This document shows positions 28,860-38,505 of a stretch of 64,000 nt of DNA, one piece after another. The notes under the pieces are model-generated. The model was not told where the DNA came from, made no database searches, and was given only the letters and a program-made list of their open reading frames with translations. The position numbers and the translations under genes are program-made. Source of the DNA: Denitrificimonas caeni. Its GTDB lineage: Bacteria > Pseudomonadota > Gammaproteobacteria > Pseudomonadales > Pseudomonadaceae. The stretch covers positions 360,011 to 424,010 of the forward strand of contig NZ_CAJHOA010000004.1 in the NCBI RefSeq assembly GCF_905120345.1, written 5' to 3'. How positions within the stretch are numbered: the first letter of the stretch is position 1; every line of letters starts with the position of its first letter.

Positions 28860-29774
28860 TTACGAAGGCTGGTCTGCCAAACTGATCGATGCTGGCAATA
28901 AGTGCTCTAACATTTGCCGAGCTGGCAACGACAGCATTTCTAGATTGCGCACAGCAATGTACAGCTCGCGTTGCGCCCATAAATCCGTCAAAGGGATGCT
29001 CTGTAACCCTAAACTTGGCAAATAACTACGCACGGCACGCTCAGGTAGCACCCCGATACCCATACCACGCGCAATCATTTGGCCAATGGCTTCAAAACTG
29101 CGTACCTGAATCCGTAAGCGCAAGTGACTGCCCTGCTCCGCAGCGGTCTGCTGCAACAATCGGTGCAGAGAAGCATCCTGACTCAAGCCAATAAAGTCAT
29201 AATCCATACAGTCGGCTAGAGCAAGGCTGCTCGCCTCTGCCAGCGGATGACCCTGGCTGGTAACAAGCACCAACTGGTCACAGCGATAGGGAAATACCGC
29301 CAATCCCTCTACGGTCTGAGTTCCAGCAAAAATACCGATATCGGTCAGACCTTCAGCAACCGCGCGCACAATATCCGAGCTGAATTGCTCTTGCAGATCA
29401 ATTTTTACTTGCGGATGCAGAGCAACAAAGGCACTGAGATCATCTGGCAAAAACTGAATCACCGACGAGGTATTGGCATGAATCCGCACGTGCCCTTTAA
29501 TCCCAGCGCTAAACTCACTGAGTTCGGCGGTCAGTTGAGAGAGGTTGTCCATCATTTTACGAGCGTGGTACAGCAAGGCGTGTCCAGCAGGGGTGAGTTC
29601 CACCCCCTTGGCTTGTCGATACAACAAGATACTGCCCAGTTGCGCCTCTAGGTCACTAATACGTTTGCTCACCGCAGCTAAGGCTAAATGTTCACGCTCA
29701 GCAGCTTTGGTAAGACTACGCTCGGCGGCAACCGCAACAAACAGCTTGAGGGTGATGAAATTAATTTGGCGCAT
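28860..29774 (-). CDS. LysR-family transcriptional regulator
   Basis: The 304-residue protein starts at ATG 29774 (MRQINFITLKLFVAVAAERS); a TTG further upstream is less likely. The N-terminal helix-turn-helix (LTKAAEREHLALAAVSKRISDLEAQLG) and the C-terminal periplasmic-binding-like effector domain are clear. It diverges from the class III CoA-transferase gene across a 183-base gap with a T-N11-A palindrome (29857-29873), and precedes the DctP gene on its own strand. It likely activates the CoA-transferase/lyase genes in response to their substrate; the effector is unknown. Confidence 0.9.
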   Translation of the reverse strand: MRQINFITLKLFVAVAAERSLTKAAEREHLALAAVSKRISDLEAQLGSILLYRQAKGVELTPAGHALLYHARKMMDNLSQLTAELSEFSAGIKGHVRIHANTSSVIQFLPDDLSAFVALHPQVKIDLQEQFSSDIVRAVAEGLTDIGIFAGTQTVEGLAVFPYRCDQLVLVTSQGHPLAEASSLALADCMDYDFIGLSQDASLHRLLQQTAAEQGSHLRLRIQVRSFEAIGQMIARGMGIGVLPERAVRSYLPSLGLQSIPLTDLWAQRELYIAVRNLEMLSLPARQMLEHLLPASISLADQPS

Positions 29775-29856
29775 AGTAACGGTATGACTCCCCAAAAGGC
29801 GTTAAGAAAAAGCTCAGGTAAATACTTGTCTATTTATTACAGTAAAACAGTTACAC

Positions 29857-29873
29857 CTTCGCATAATACGAAG
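29857..29873. promoter_or_regulatory. LysR-type operator candidate (T-N11-A palindrome)
   Basis: CTTCGCATAATACGAAG is a perfect 5-bp inverted repeat around 7 bases and contains TCG-N7-CGA, fitting the T-N11-A rule for LysR-family sites. It lies between the divergent LysR gene and the CoA-transferase gene, 85 bases before the latter. Confidence 0.6.
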
Positions 29874-29957
29874 CAATTCTTAAGCATTAGCCAATTGCTC
29901 TGCTTGCTGAGCGCAGCCATGCTGTAACGCAAATAGACAGAACCCGTGAGGCCTTTT

Positions 29958-31160
29958 ATGACCACAAGCACAATCCACCCGATGGCCTTAGACGGCTTAA
30001 AAGTCCTTGAAATGGGCCAACTCATTGCCGGTCCCTTTGCCAGTAAATTGCTCGGTGAATTTGGCGCTGAAGTGATCAAAATTGAACCACCCAAGATCGG
30101 TGACCCCCTGCGTAAATGGCGCAAGCTGAAAGACGGCACCTCCTTATGGTGGCATGTCCAGTCACGCAATAAGCAATCGCTTACTCTGAATCTAAAAGAT
30201 GCCGAAGGCCAAGCCATTGTTCGTCAGCTTATTGCCGAAACCGATATTCTTATTGAGAATTTTCGTCCCGGTACGCTTGAAGCTTGGGGTCTTGGCTGGG
30301 AAGAGCTATCAGCAATTAATCCACAATTGATCATGTTACGTATTTCTGGTTACGGCCAAACAGGACCATACCGCGATCTACCTGGGTTTGGGGTGATTGG
30401 CGAAGCCATGGGTGGTTTGCGCTACTTAACAGGTCATCCCGGTCAAGCTCCGGTTCGAGTCGGGGTTAGCCTAGGCGACTCATTGTCGGCACTCTACGGT
30501 GTGATTGGCGTGCTGTTAGCTTTGCAAGAACGCCAGCGCAGTGGTGAAGGGCAAATGATTGATGTGGCGTTGTATGAATCAGTATTTGCCATGATGGAAA
30601 GTTTAATTCCTGAGTACAGCACCTATGGTCATATACGCGAGCCAGCAGGCAGTGCCTTACCTGGAATAACGCCGTCCAATTCCTATCTATGCCAAGATGG
30701 ACAATACGTGTTGATTGCCGGTAACGGTGACAGTATTTATAAGCGTTTGATGACGGTCATTGGGCGCCCCGACTTGGCCGAGAATCCGCAGTTGGCGCAT
30801 AACGATGGTCGCAGCCAACAGGCAGAGTTAATTGATGCAGCAATTAGCGCATGGACACAAAACCACAATCGCGCACAGGTTTTGAGTGTCTTGCAAGAGG
30901 CCGATGTCCCAGCGGGCTTCCCTTATACGGCTGCCGACATTGTGCAAGACCCACACTACCAAGCCAGACAGATGCTGGAAATAGTACAGACCAGTGCCGG
31001 CGCGCTGCAGGTACCCGCAGTGTTACCGAAATTGAGTCGCACGCCGGGACGCATTGGTCAAGGCGGGCCAACGCTGGGAGAGCACTCGAATGATGTATTG
31101 GCCGGTTTAGGTCTAAGTCCAGAGCAAATTCAAGGCTTACGTGAGCGAGGAGTCATCTAA
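29958..31160 (+). CDS. CaiB/BaiF class III CoA-transferase
   Basis: Class III transferases move CoA between carboxylic acids through a covalent aspartyl intermediate. The start at 29958 has GAGG 6 bases upstream; 400 residues. Family landmarks: LDGLKVLEMGQLIAGP, NRDKQSL-like NKQSLTLNLKD, SGYGQTGPYRD and VSLGDSLSAL, where the Asp is the expected nucleophile. Its stop overlaps the ATG of the HMG-CoA-lyase-like gene by one base (TAATG), so the two act together: activation of an acid to its CoA ester, then cleavage. Candidate substrates include 3-hydroxy-3-methylglutarate, citramalate or itaconate-derived acids; not decided. Confidence 0.9.
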   Translation: MTTSTIHPMALDGLKVLEMGQLIAGPFASKLLGEFGAEVIKIEPPKIGDPLRKWRKLKDGTSLWWHVQSRNKQSLTLNLKDAEGQAIVRQLIAETDILIENFRPGTLEAWGLGWEELSAINPQLIMLRISGYGQTGPYRDLPGFGVIGEAMGGLRYLTGHPGQAPVRVGVSLGDSLSALYGVIGVLLALQERQRSGEGQMIDVALYESVFAMMESLIPEYSTYGHIREPAGSALPGITPSNSYLCQDGQYVLIAGNGDSIYKRLMTVIGRPDLAENPQLAHNDGRSQQAELIDAAISAWTQNHNRAQVLSVLQEADVPAGFPYTAADIVQDPHYQARQMLEIVQTSAGALQVPAVLPKLSRTPGRIGQGGPTLGEHSNDVLAGLGLSPEQIQGLRERGVI

Positions 31161-32092
31161 TGTCTGATCGAGTTTATATTCAAGAAGTTGCACTGCGTGA
31201 TGGCTTACAAAATGAAGCGCTGTTTATCCCAACGGCCGACAAAGTAGCGCTGGTCAATGCGCTAAGTCTATCCGGCGTCAGTAAGATTGAAGTGACCTCA
31301 TTTACCTCGCCAAAAGCCATCCCTAGCTTGCGCGATGCCGAGCAACTGATGCAATCGCTGCAGCGCAATCCACACGTGTGCTACAGCGCGCTAGTACCCA
31401 ATGTGCGTGGTGCAGAGCGCGCTTTAACCTGTGCTGTAGATGAAATGAATTTAGTCCTGTCCGCTAGCGACAGCCATGGATTGGCTAATTTACGGATGAC
31501 CGCCGCGCAATCACTGATTCAGTTTGCGGAGATTGTGCAGCTGTCTCAAGGTCATTCTGTGCGGCTCAATGCGTCGATTTCCACTGCTTTTGGTTGCCCC
31601 TTTAGCGGTGCAGTGGCTGATGTGCAACTGATGCGTCTGATTGAGCAATTACTCGATTTAGGCTTAGATGGCATTACCCTGTGTGATACCACTGGCATGG
31701 CTGACCCCGCGCAAGTCGCCCAACTCTGCCAACAAGTATTGCAACGCTGGCCAGAGGTACCTTTTACTTTGCACTTTCATGACACCCGCGGCATGGGCTT
31801 AGCCAATGCTTTAAGCGCGTGGCAGGTTGGGGTGCGCTATTTTGATGCGTCTTTAGGCGGACTCGGCGGCTGCCCCTATGCACCAGGCGCCAGCGGCAAC
31901 ATATGCACAGAAGATTTGGTGCATATGTTGCAACGGATGGGTATCGATACGGGTGTTAACTTGGCTGCACTACTGGACGCTGCGTCAACCTTACCGGAAT
32001 TACTGCAACATCCGGTACCCAGTGCGCTCTTAAAAGCTGGGGTTGCCGATCGTCGCTACCCCTTACCCAAAGCAGCGCAAGCTAAGTCATGA
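31160..32092 (+). CDS. HMG-CoA-lyase-family enzyme (paralogue of LiuE)
   Basis: The 310-residue protein is a metal-dependent TIM-barrel lyase. It has VALRDGLQNE (catalytic Arg-Asp), SFTSPKAIP, HFHDTRGMGLAN (metal-binding His) and the signature [17 protein letters not shown] with the catalytic Cys. It differs from LiuE at 60625 ([10 protein letters not shown]) next to the catalytic Arg-Asp. Translation is coupled to the class III CoA-transferase. The pair could cleave HMG-CoA to acetyl-CoA and acetoacetate, or a related 3-hydroxyacyl-CoA such as citramalyl-CoA. The role is distinct from the liu pathway, which has its own copy. Confidence 0.88.
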   Translation: MSDRVYIQEVALRDGLQNEALFIPTADKVALVNALSLSGVSKIEVTSFTSPKAIPSLRDAEQLMQSLQRNPHVCYSALVPNVRGAERALTCAVDEMNLVLSASDSHGLANLRMTAAQSLIQFAEIVQLSQGHSVRLNASISTAFGCPFSGAVADVQLMRLIEQLLDLGLDGITLCDTTGMADPAQVAQLCQQVLQRWPEVPFTLHFHDTRGMGLANALSAWQVGVRYFDASLGGLGGCPYAPGASGNICTEDLVHMLQRMGIDTGVNLAALLDAASTLPELLQHPVPSALLKAGVADRRYPLPKAAQAKS

Positions 32093-32137
32093 AGTAAGCC
32101 ATTCACTAACTAATAGTTAACCTGCACAGCAATAAAA

Positions 32138-32174
32138 CCGCAGTGCTTGCTCCGTTAAGAAGCATGAACTGCGG
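32138..32174. terminator. Hairpin after the HMG-CoA-lyase-like gene
   Basis: CCGCAGTGCTT pairs with AAGC and ACTGCGG (7-bp outer stem, 4-bp inner stem with a small bulge) between two convergent genes. T-run is poor; weak terminator. Confidence 0.4.
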
Positions 32175-32211
32175 CCATAAGCGTTACTAATAAGCTGGAT
32201 GACAGCGCGAT

Positions 32212-32973
32212 CTATTCACTCAGCTTGGCGACTAGTTCAACGCGCGCATGACCTAAAAAATGCCCATCGGCGGCATAACTGCGCTCATCCAATGACATCC
32301 GGCCATCCTCATAACCACGCAATAAACTGATGGCGCGAGTGCCGTAGGTTTCCCCACGAATAAATAGACTCGAGAGCATGCGCTCCATGGGCAAGCCCAC
32401 ACCAGTATCCGGCAGTTGATCATCCTCGGCACGCTGTTCATCCTGCATCAACTCAAACAAAGTTTGATCGGACGCCTCTAAGTTGTGCGCAAAAGCACTG
32501 CGGGCACGGACTAATTTAGGCCAAGGGGTATCTAAACTGCCATTGCATAAGCCATATACGCCAGGACTTAAACGTATCGGGCGCGGTTGCGTAGAGCTTA
32601 AATACCAAATTGACTGTAAATCACCAACCAATAAGTTAAAGCCACTGTACTGGTGAATATTGGCGGCAACTGTTTGTAAATACGCTTGCGGGCTAAGCTG
32701 CGAGGCTAAATAGTCACTGGCTAAAGCACCACGCGAGTGCTCGCCCAATGGCAATGATCTATTGCGAATATTAGTTAGGGTGGCAAAGCGACCTTGTTCA
32801 GCGATACCAAGCCACGTGCCACCTGCTTCTAAATCGCGTCCAGCATAAATGCCAGGCTGATCTGCCCACGCCGCCAGTGCTGCGCTGGGGCGCGCATGAA
32901 TTTCATCTCGATTCGCCAGTAATAACAACGGTTGGCGATGCTCAGGCCGCCAGGCAAAGACCACTAAACACAT
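32212..32973 (-). CDS. NRDE-family (TANGO2-like) protein
   Basis: The 253-residue protein starts MCLVVFAWRPEHRQPLLLLANRDE and contains the NRDE motif, the GTWLGI segment and FATLTNIRN of this family. The conserved Cys2 could be an N-terminal nucleophile after Met removal, as in Ntn hydrolases; I infer this from the position only. Eukaryotic TANGO2 has been linked to heme and lipid handling, but the bacterial role is not settled. It stands 50 bases downstream of the NfeD gene on the same strand. Confidence 0.85.
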   Translation of the reverse strand: MCLVVFAWRPEHRQPLLLLANRDEIHARPSAALAAWADQPGIYAGRDLEAGGTWLGIAEQGRFATLTNIRNRSLPLGEHSRGALASDYLASQLSPQAYLQTVAANIHQYSGFNLLVGDLQSIWYLSSTQPRPIRLSPGVYGLCNGSLDTPWPKLVRARSAFAHNLEASDQTLFELMQDEQRAEDDQLPDTGVGLPMERMLSSLFIRGETYGTRAISLLRGYEDGRMSLDERSYAADGHFLGHARVELVAKLSE

Positions 32974-33025
32974 AGTTCACTCAATATCAGATAGGTAGCG
33001 TACTTGAATACAGCAGAGCTGTTGC

Positions 33026-33478
33026 TTAATCAACAGTGCAGGCTTCAACCAGCAGCACAGTCCCTTGCTGACCCAGCACTCGAACCCGTTGTCCGGCGGG
33101 CAAACTCGGGCCATTGACGAGCCAGTAACTGTCACCCGCTTTTATTTTGCCACGTCCGCCGTTAATCGCTTCCTGCAGTAAAAACTCACCGCCAATGAGT
33201 TCACTACCGCGCTGATTTAAACGCGGTCCAGCTGCGGCCGGCTGTTTGCGCAAGCGTCGCCACCAAACCCAAGCGGTGACCAATGATAACAACGCAAAAG
33301 CGGTGAACTGCCAAGCCCAAGTCAACTCAGGAAAAATCAGCAGCAGCACGCCAACCAAGGCGGCTGCAGTACCAAACCACAAAAAACAGCCTGCTGTGCC
33401 AAACACCTCAACAATTAGCAAGAGCGCGGCAAAGGCTAACCAATCCCAAACGGCTAAGTTTTGTAGGTATTCACTCAT
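33026..33478 (-). CDS. NfeD-family membrane protein
   Basis: The 150-residue protein has two or three N-terminal transmembrane segments (about residues 12-75, [20 protein letters not shown]) and a C-terminal OB-fold (about 85-150, [15 protein letters not shown] and [18 protein letters not shown]). NfeD proteins pair with SPFH/stomatin proteins in membrane microdomains. Its ATG overlaps the stop of the upstream SPFH gene by 4 bases, supporting a complex. Confidence 0.9.
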   Translation of the reverse strand: MSEYLQNLAVWDWLAFAALLLIVEVFGTAGCFLWFGTAAALVGVLLLIFPELTWAWQFTAFALLSLVTAWVWWRRLRKQPAAAGPRLNQRGSELIGGEFLLQEAINGGRGKIKAGDSYWLVNGPSLPAGQRVRVLGQQGTVLLVEACTVD

Positions 33479-34395
33479 GCCTTCTTACCGTCAAAAGACG
33501 CCTTAACAATTTCACTGATGCCGCCAATAGAACCAATCAACTGGGTGGCTTCTAACGGCATCATAATCACTTTGCTGTTATCGGCTGAGGCAATATTACC
33601 CAAGGCTTCAATATATTTTTGCGCAATAAAGTAGTTCACTGCCTGCATGCTGCCACCACTGATAGCTTCAGAGACCATGCGCGTTGCTTCTGCTTCCGCT
33701 TGAGCGGCACGCTCACGCGCTTGCGCCTCAAGAAACGCCGCTTCACGTTTACCTTCGGCTTTAAGAATTTGCGATTGTTTCTCGCCTTCTGCAGTCAAAA
33801 TATCCGCTTGGCGACGTCCTTCCGCTTCTAAAATCGACGCACGCTTTAAGCGTTCGGCCTTCATTTGACTGGCCATCGCTGAGACCAAATCAGCTGGCGG
33901 AGTAATATCTTTAATTTCAATGCGGGTGACTTTCACCCCCCAAGGCGCGGTCGCTTGATCAACGGTGTGCAATAAACGTTCATTGATTACATCACGCTGA
34001 CTGAGCATCTGATCCAGCTCCATTGAGCCTAAGACAGTACGGATATTGGTGATCACTAAGTTTAAAATCGCATACTCCAGATCGCTCACTTCATAGGCCG
34101 CCTGCGCGGTATTCACCACTTGGAAAAAACACACGGCATCAATGCGCACGATGGCGTTATCAGCACTGATCGCTTCTTGTGCAGGAATATCCAGCACACG
34201 CTCCATCACGCTAATTTTACGGCCCACGGTATCCATCACTGGCACAATAATATTCAAGCCCGGCTTTAAGGTGTCGGTATAACGACCAAAGCGCTCCACC
34301 GTCCATTCATAACCCTGTGGCACGACCTTAAAGCCCATGAAAACAACAGCTGCAACCAAGGCCACAAACAAAAATAAAACCAATCCGATATCCAT
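33475..34395 (-). CDS. qmcA: SPFH/stomatin-family membrane protease subunit (QmcA-like)
   Basis: The 306-residue protein has one N-terminal transmembrane helix (about residues 3-22), an SPFH/band-7 domain ([19 protein letters not shown] onward to about 190) and a long charged alanine/glutamate coiled coil (about 195-250) typical of stomatins. Such proteins form ring-like oligomers and organise membrane proteins or proteases. It is translationally coupled to the NfeD gene. The gene symbol follows the E. coli homologue; the physiological partner here is not known. Confidence 0.88.
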   Translation of the reverse strand: MDIGLVLFLFVALVAAVVFMGFKVVPQGYEWTVERFGRYTDTLKPGLNIIVPVMDTVGRKISVMERVLDIPAQEAISADNAIVRIDAVCFFQVVNTAQAAYEVSDLEYAILNLVITNIRTVLGSMELDQMLSQRDVINERLLHTVDQATAPWGVKVTRIEIKDITPPADLVSAMASQMKAERLKRASILEAEGRRQADILTAEGEKQSQILKAEGKREAAFLEAQARERAAQAEAEATRMVSEAISGGSMQAVNYFIAQKYIEALGNIASADNSKVIMMPLEATQLIGSIGGISEIVKASFDGKKA

Positions 34396-34460
34396 AAAAA
34401 CTCCATCTCAGCAGCAACATTAAATTTCGATTATAGAGCGCATGCCATAAAAGGCTTGTG

Positions 34461-36239
34461 TTATTTCTGTTGACTTTGCGGCGTCACTCGAAGAATTTCT
34501 TCAATAGTGGTCAACCCTGCAGCAACTTTTTGCGCACCGGACAAACGCAAGCTGCGCATGCCATCGCGAAACGCTTGATTTTTTAGTTGTACTAAATCGC
34601 TATCAGCCATAATTAACGGTTTAAGCGCATCGTTGAGTTGCATGATTTCATACACGCCCGCCCGACCACGATAGCCAGTATCACGACACTCTAAACACCC
34701 CACTGCCTGCTGTGCACCTTTAGGTAGCGGTGCGCTCCAAGGCTGGGTTAACGCATTCCAATCATCAGCAGATATCTCGACGGGTGCTTTGCAGTGTGGA
34801 CATAACGTTCGTACTAAACGCTGCGCCATGACACCCAACAAAGTAGCTTTGAGTAAATAGTACGGCACGCCCAGTTCAAGCAAACGGGTAATCGCACTGG
34901 GCGCATCATTGGTGTGCAAAGTCGACAGCACTAAGTGCCCAGTCAATGCGGCTTGAATCGCCATTTCCGCCGTTTCTAGATCACGAATTTCTCCGATCAT
35001 AATAATATCCGGATCTTGGCGCATCAGTGCACGAATACCGCTGGCAAAGTTTAAATCAATATTATGCTGCACCTGCATCTGATTGAAAGACGGCTCAATC
35101 ATCTCAATCGGATCTTCAATGGTGCAGACATTGACTTGTTCAGTGGCCAACTGTTTTAGGGTGGTATATAAGGTGGTGGTTTTACCTGAGCCAGTCGGTC
35201 CGGTGACCAGAATAATACCGTTAGATTGACGGGTCATACTGCGCCAGCGCTGTAAGTCATCAGCAGAAAAGCCCAGTTGATCAAAAGATTTTAATAACAC
35301 CTCAGGATCAAAAATACGCATCACTAACTTTTCACCAAACGCCGTTGGCATGGTGGAAAGACGCAGCTCAACTTCATTGCCTTCAGGGGTCTTCGTTTTA
35401 ACTCGGCCGTCTTGTGGCTTGCGCTTCTCCGCAACATTCATTCGCCCCAAGCTTTTTAAACGACTGACCACCGCCATAGTGACTTGTGCAGGGAAGCGAT
35501 ACACCGTATGCAATACCCCATCAATACGAAAGCGCACCGTGCCTTGCTCACGACGCGGCTCAATATGAATATCGCTCGCGCGTTGCTGAAAAGCATATTG
35601 GAATAACCAATCGACGATATTAACAATATGCGCATCATTGGCATCTGGCTCTTGATCACTGGACCCTAAATTTAGCAGCTGCTCAAAATTACCCACGCCA
35701 CTGATAAACTGATCACCGGCCGAGGCACCAGAGACCGAGCGTGCCAGTCGATAAAACTCGGTAGTAAAACGCTGAATATCGACGGGGTTAGCCACCACAC
35801 GCTTAATCGGCCGGCGCAACACATGGGCTAAGTTGGCTTCCCAGCTGCGCATAAACGGCTGCGCACTGGCAATCGTCACTTCAGTACTGTTAGCAGCAAC
35901 CGCAAGAATTTTATGGCGTTGAGCAAAGGCGTACGACATCAACGGAGTAATTGCGACCACATCAATTTTCAATGGATCAATCCGTAAATAGGGCTGTTGC
36001 GCCCACTCTGCCAACCACAGCGTTAAGCTTTCTAGATCTAACGTACGACCGAGTCGTAAAGCGTCATCCAATTGTTGAGTCGCGATATACTCCAACGGAT
36101 GCATACTGAGGGTCGCGGCATGCCCACGACGCGCGGCTAAGCAGTGCTCGGCCATATCCTGATCAATGCGCCCCTGCTTAACCAATTCAGCCAAGACTTC
36201 ATTTAAATCTAGCAAACGTTCAGGCGCAGTTGACGTCAT
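34461..36239 (-). CDS. GspE/PilB-like secretion ATPase (PA5210-like, orphan)
   Basis: The 592-residue hexameric-type ATPase has an N-terminal GspE/PilB domain (to about 170), then the nucleotide-binding core with Walker A GPTGSGKTTTLYTTL, Asp box CTIEDPIEM, Walker B DPDIIMIGEIRD, HTNDAPSA and a zinc-type CPHC ... CLEC tetracysteine. I choose ATG 36239 because AGGA lies 7 bases upstream; earlier ATGs are at 36242 and 36257. No pilin, GspF or secretin gene is near. The locus (ATPase, CYTH-CHAD, DUF47, Pit) matches P. aeruginosa PA5210-PA5207. It may power type II secretion or pilus assembly with parts encoded elsewhere. Confidence 0.88.
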   Translation of the reverse strand: MTSTAPERLLDLNEVLAELVKQGRIDQDMAEHCLAARRGHAATLSMHPLEYIATQQLDDALRLGRTLDLESLTLWLAEWAQQPYLRIDPLKIDVVAITPLMSYAFAQRHKILAVAANSTEVTIASAQPFMRSWEANLAHVLRRPIKRVVANPVDIQRFTTEFYRLARSVSGASAGDQFISGVGNFEQLLNLGSSDQEPDANDAHIVNIVDWLFQYAFQQRASDIHIEPRREQGTVRFRIDGVLHTVYRFPAQVTMAVVSRLKSLGRMNVAEKRKPQDGRVKTKTPEGNEVELRLSTMPTAFGEKLVMRIFDPEVLLKSFDQLGFSADDLQRWRSMTRQSNGIILVTGPTGSGKTTTLYTTLKQLATEQVNVCTIEDPIEMIEPSFNQMQVQHNIDLNFASGIRALMRQDPDIIMIGEIRDLETAEMAIQAALTGHLVLSTLHTNDAPSAITRLLELGVPYYLLKATLLGVMAQRLVRTLCPHCKAPVEISADDWNALTQPWSAPLPKGAQQAVGCLECRDTGYRGRAGVYEIMQLNDALKPLIMADSDLVQLKNQAFRDGMRSLRLSGAQKVAAGLTTIEEILRVTPQSQQK

Positions 36240-36321
36240 CATTTCTTCCTTGTTCATCTCTTAAATCATCAGCCGCAGGAAATGCATTGCGCGAGTCGCC
36301 TGCGGCGCTCATGACTTAAGC

Positions 36322-37686
36322 TTAACTGCGCAATTGTTTCCATGCATTCAGAGTCAGCACATGACCTAAATGCTCGCGGCGCACCACCAATGCTTCGGCA
36401 CTTAATGACTGTAAGGCAATGTTGTGCAATTCACGTAAGACACCAAATAAACGATCGCTATCAACCAGTTCAGTCATATGACGCGCTGTCTGCAACCAGA
36501 CTAACAAGCGCTCAAGACGCGGGGCTTGTTCGGCTAGATCTTCCGGTTGACGCATATAACGATGCACTTGCAACGCCTCTGCTTCGTCTTTTAAGAACTG
36601 CAATAACCAATTTTGTAAGGTTGCCGTGCCTTGACGCGTACCGCGTACCGTACGTTTCTTCTGCCACTCTTTATTTTGTAGCCACAGCGCCATTTGCAGA
36701 GAAAAAAGCCCCCAACGGGTATGAGTGAGTTCACTAGTAAACTCAAGTGGCGTTGCTTCGCGAACACGTTGATCGTCAGCACCGGCTAGAATACGTACCC
36801 GCCAATCATTAATCAGCGCGTCCAACTGCGTACGTAAGGTACTGCTTGTAGCACGCGGCATTGCCTGTCCGAGACTGGTCAATAGCGCACGCAAACCAAC
36901 CAACTGTTGTAACCATTGCTCCAGTAACTTCCAATGGCCATTAAAGCGGTATTGCTCAGCTAAACGCTGACTGTTACCCAATAACTGCCAAGCAATTGCA
37001 GCAAAACCATCATCTAATGGCATCTCAGCGTTTAATTGTGCTGCTTCAGCAGCAACGCTGTAACTATTGGCATCAAATAAACGATAACCACGCTCAGCCT
37101 TACTGATATCACACGGCATTAGCGCGACATCAGCAGCTAATTCAAACGCCAATTCAAGCAATGCTGCTGGATCACCTGCACGTAATTCCAGCTCTACTTC
37201 ACAGATGTCTTCTTGTTGTTGATCGGCAATCACTAGGCCTTGATCCAATGCCACTTCAACCACAGTTTCGACGCCATCACGCAACCAGCGTAACTCTGCA
37301 AATTGACGTTTAAAATCAGTACTAAATACCGCTTTCAGTTGTTTTTTATCCAGCTCACGTAAACTGTCTGGCCAACAGGTCTCATCTAAATGGCTGAGCA
37401 CTAAGCGGTTACTTTTTAACGGCCAATCGAACTCATTACGCTCGGATAATCCAGCGACACTCGCCCCTTTACTTTTCAGGGTTTGGATCAATTGCTCGCC
37501 ATCACGACGAATGCGTAGTGCGACTTGGCTGTTGGCCAAGGCAAAATCAGCGGTATCGTAATACCGATTAAGCAGTTCACTGGTCTGCCACTGACCCACG
37601 CCGCGCGTAGCTAAACTGGGGTGTTCACGCAGCGTAGCAAGGCTTGCAGGGCTGATTCGGAGCTTTATTTCTGTTTCTTTAGCCAT
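36322..37686 (-). CDS. CYTH-CHAD domain protein (inorganic triphosphatase-like)
   Basis: The 454-residue protein has an N-terminal CYTH domain (about 1-205) with the ETEIK (ExExK) motif at residues 4-8 and RIRRDGEQLIQTLKSKG, which bind triphosphate and metal. A C-terminal CHAD domain follows (about 225-454), a helical, histidine-containing domain (LLVWLQTARHMTELV, RREHLGHVLTL) known to bind polyphosphate. Proteins of this build (E. coli YgiF) hydrolyse tripolyphosphate. It lies beside phosphate transporter genes, divergent from the DUF47-pit pair, so a role in phosphate or polyphosphate balance is likely. Confidence 0.88.
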   Translation of the reverse strand: MAKETEIKLRISPASLATLREHPSLATRGVGQWQTSELLNRYYDTADFALANSQVALRIRRDGEQLIQTLKSKGASVAGLSERNEFDWPLKSNRLVLSHLDETCWPDSLRELDKKQLKAVFSTDFKRQFAELRWLRDGVETVVEVALDQGLVIADQQQEDICEVELELRAGDPAALLELAFELAADVALMPCDISKAERGYRLFDANSYSVAAEAAQLNAEMPLDDGFAAIAWQLLGNSQRLAEQYRFNGHWKLLEQWLQQLVGLRALLTSLGQAMPRATSSTLRTQLDALINDWRVRILAGADDQRVREATPLEFTSELTHTRWGLFSLQMALWLQNKEWQKKRTVRGTRQGTATLQNWLLQFLKDEAEALQVHRYMRQPEDLAEQAPRLERLLVWLQTARHMTELVDSDRLFGVLRELHNIALQSLSAEALVVRREHLGHVLTLNAWKQLRS

Positions 37687-37750
37687 GGTATTCTCAATTC
37701 AAATTGTTGCTAGTGTATCGCTAGGCTAGTCGAACCCTATGACAGCACCG

Positions 37751-37756
37751 TATAAT
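37751..37756 (+). promoter_or_regulatory. -10 element upstream of the DUF47-pit operon
   Basis: A perfect TATAAT lies 35 bases before the chosen DUF47 start. It would start transcription near 37763, which excludes an upstream in-frame ATG at 37758. The -35 is poor, and no Pho box was recognised. Confidence 0.45.
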
Positions 37757-37790
37757 CATGGCTGTTATTGGAAACCGAGCGCAGCTCTCT

Positions 37791-38468
37791 ATGTCGATAA
37801 ACCCGTTTGTTAGTTTGTTTGGTCGTTCGCCCATTGGGCCGATGCAGCAACATATTGCCAAAGCACATGAATGTGCTTCAAATTTGGTGCCTTTTTTCCA
37901 AGCTGTCATTGCCGAAGACTGGGCACGCGTTGAGCTTGTGCAGCAAGAGATGTCTCGGCTGGAAAAAGAAGCCGATAAACTCAAGCGCAATGTTCGTATT
38001 CACCTGCCAAAAAGTCTATTTTTACCTGTGCCGCGTTCTGACTTACTTGAACTGCTCAGTGTACAGGACAAAGTCGCCAACCGCGCAAAAGACATTGCCG
38101 GACTGATGTTGGGTCGGCAAATGGTCATCCCGCAACCATTGCAGCCAATGATTCTGGCCTTTGTTCAGCGTGTTGTTGATGCCAGTGAGCAAGCACTGAC
38201 CGCAATGAACGAATTGGATGAAATTCTCGAAACAGGTTTTGGTAACCGCGAAGTCAATCGCGTTACCGCCATGATCGAAGTCCTTGAAGACATTGAGCAC
38301 GATACCGACCGCATGCAAATTGAAGTCCGCCGTACCCTGTTTAAGCTGGAAAGAGAGATGCCACCTGTCGATGTTATGTTTCTCTATACCATCATCGAAT
38401 GGATTGGTGATGTCGCTGACCGCGCTGAGCGGATCGGCAACCGATTGGAACAATTGCTTGCGCGCTAA
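37791..38468 (+). CDS. DUF47 (PhoU-like) phosphate transport regulator
   Basis: The 225-residue start MSINPFVSLFGRSPIGPMQQH fits the family; the ATG at 37758 lies before the likely transcription start. The protein is all-helical with heptad-like repeats and acidic metal-binding motifs (ELDEILE, EDIEHDTDRMQ) typical of PhoU/DUF47 proteins, which bind iron or other metal clusters and modulate the Pit transporter. It is 37 bases before pit and probably co-transcribed with it. Confidence 0.9.
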   Translation: MSINPFVSLFGRSPIGPMQQHIAKAHECASNLVPFFQAVIAEDWARVELVQQEMSRLEKEADKLKRNVRIHLPKSLFLPVPRSDLLELLSVQDKVANRAKDIAGLMLGRQMVIPQPLQPMILAFVQRVVDASEQALTAMNELDEILETGFGNREVNRVTAMIEVLEDIEHDTDRMQIEVRRTLFKLEREMPPVDVMFLYTIIEWIGDVADRAERIGNRLEQLLAR

Positions 38469-38505
38469 TCAATAGCGCGCCCCACCTGGAACAAGCGGAT
38501 TTTTT

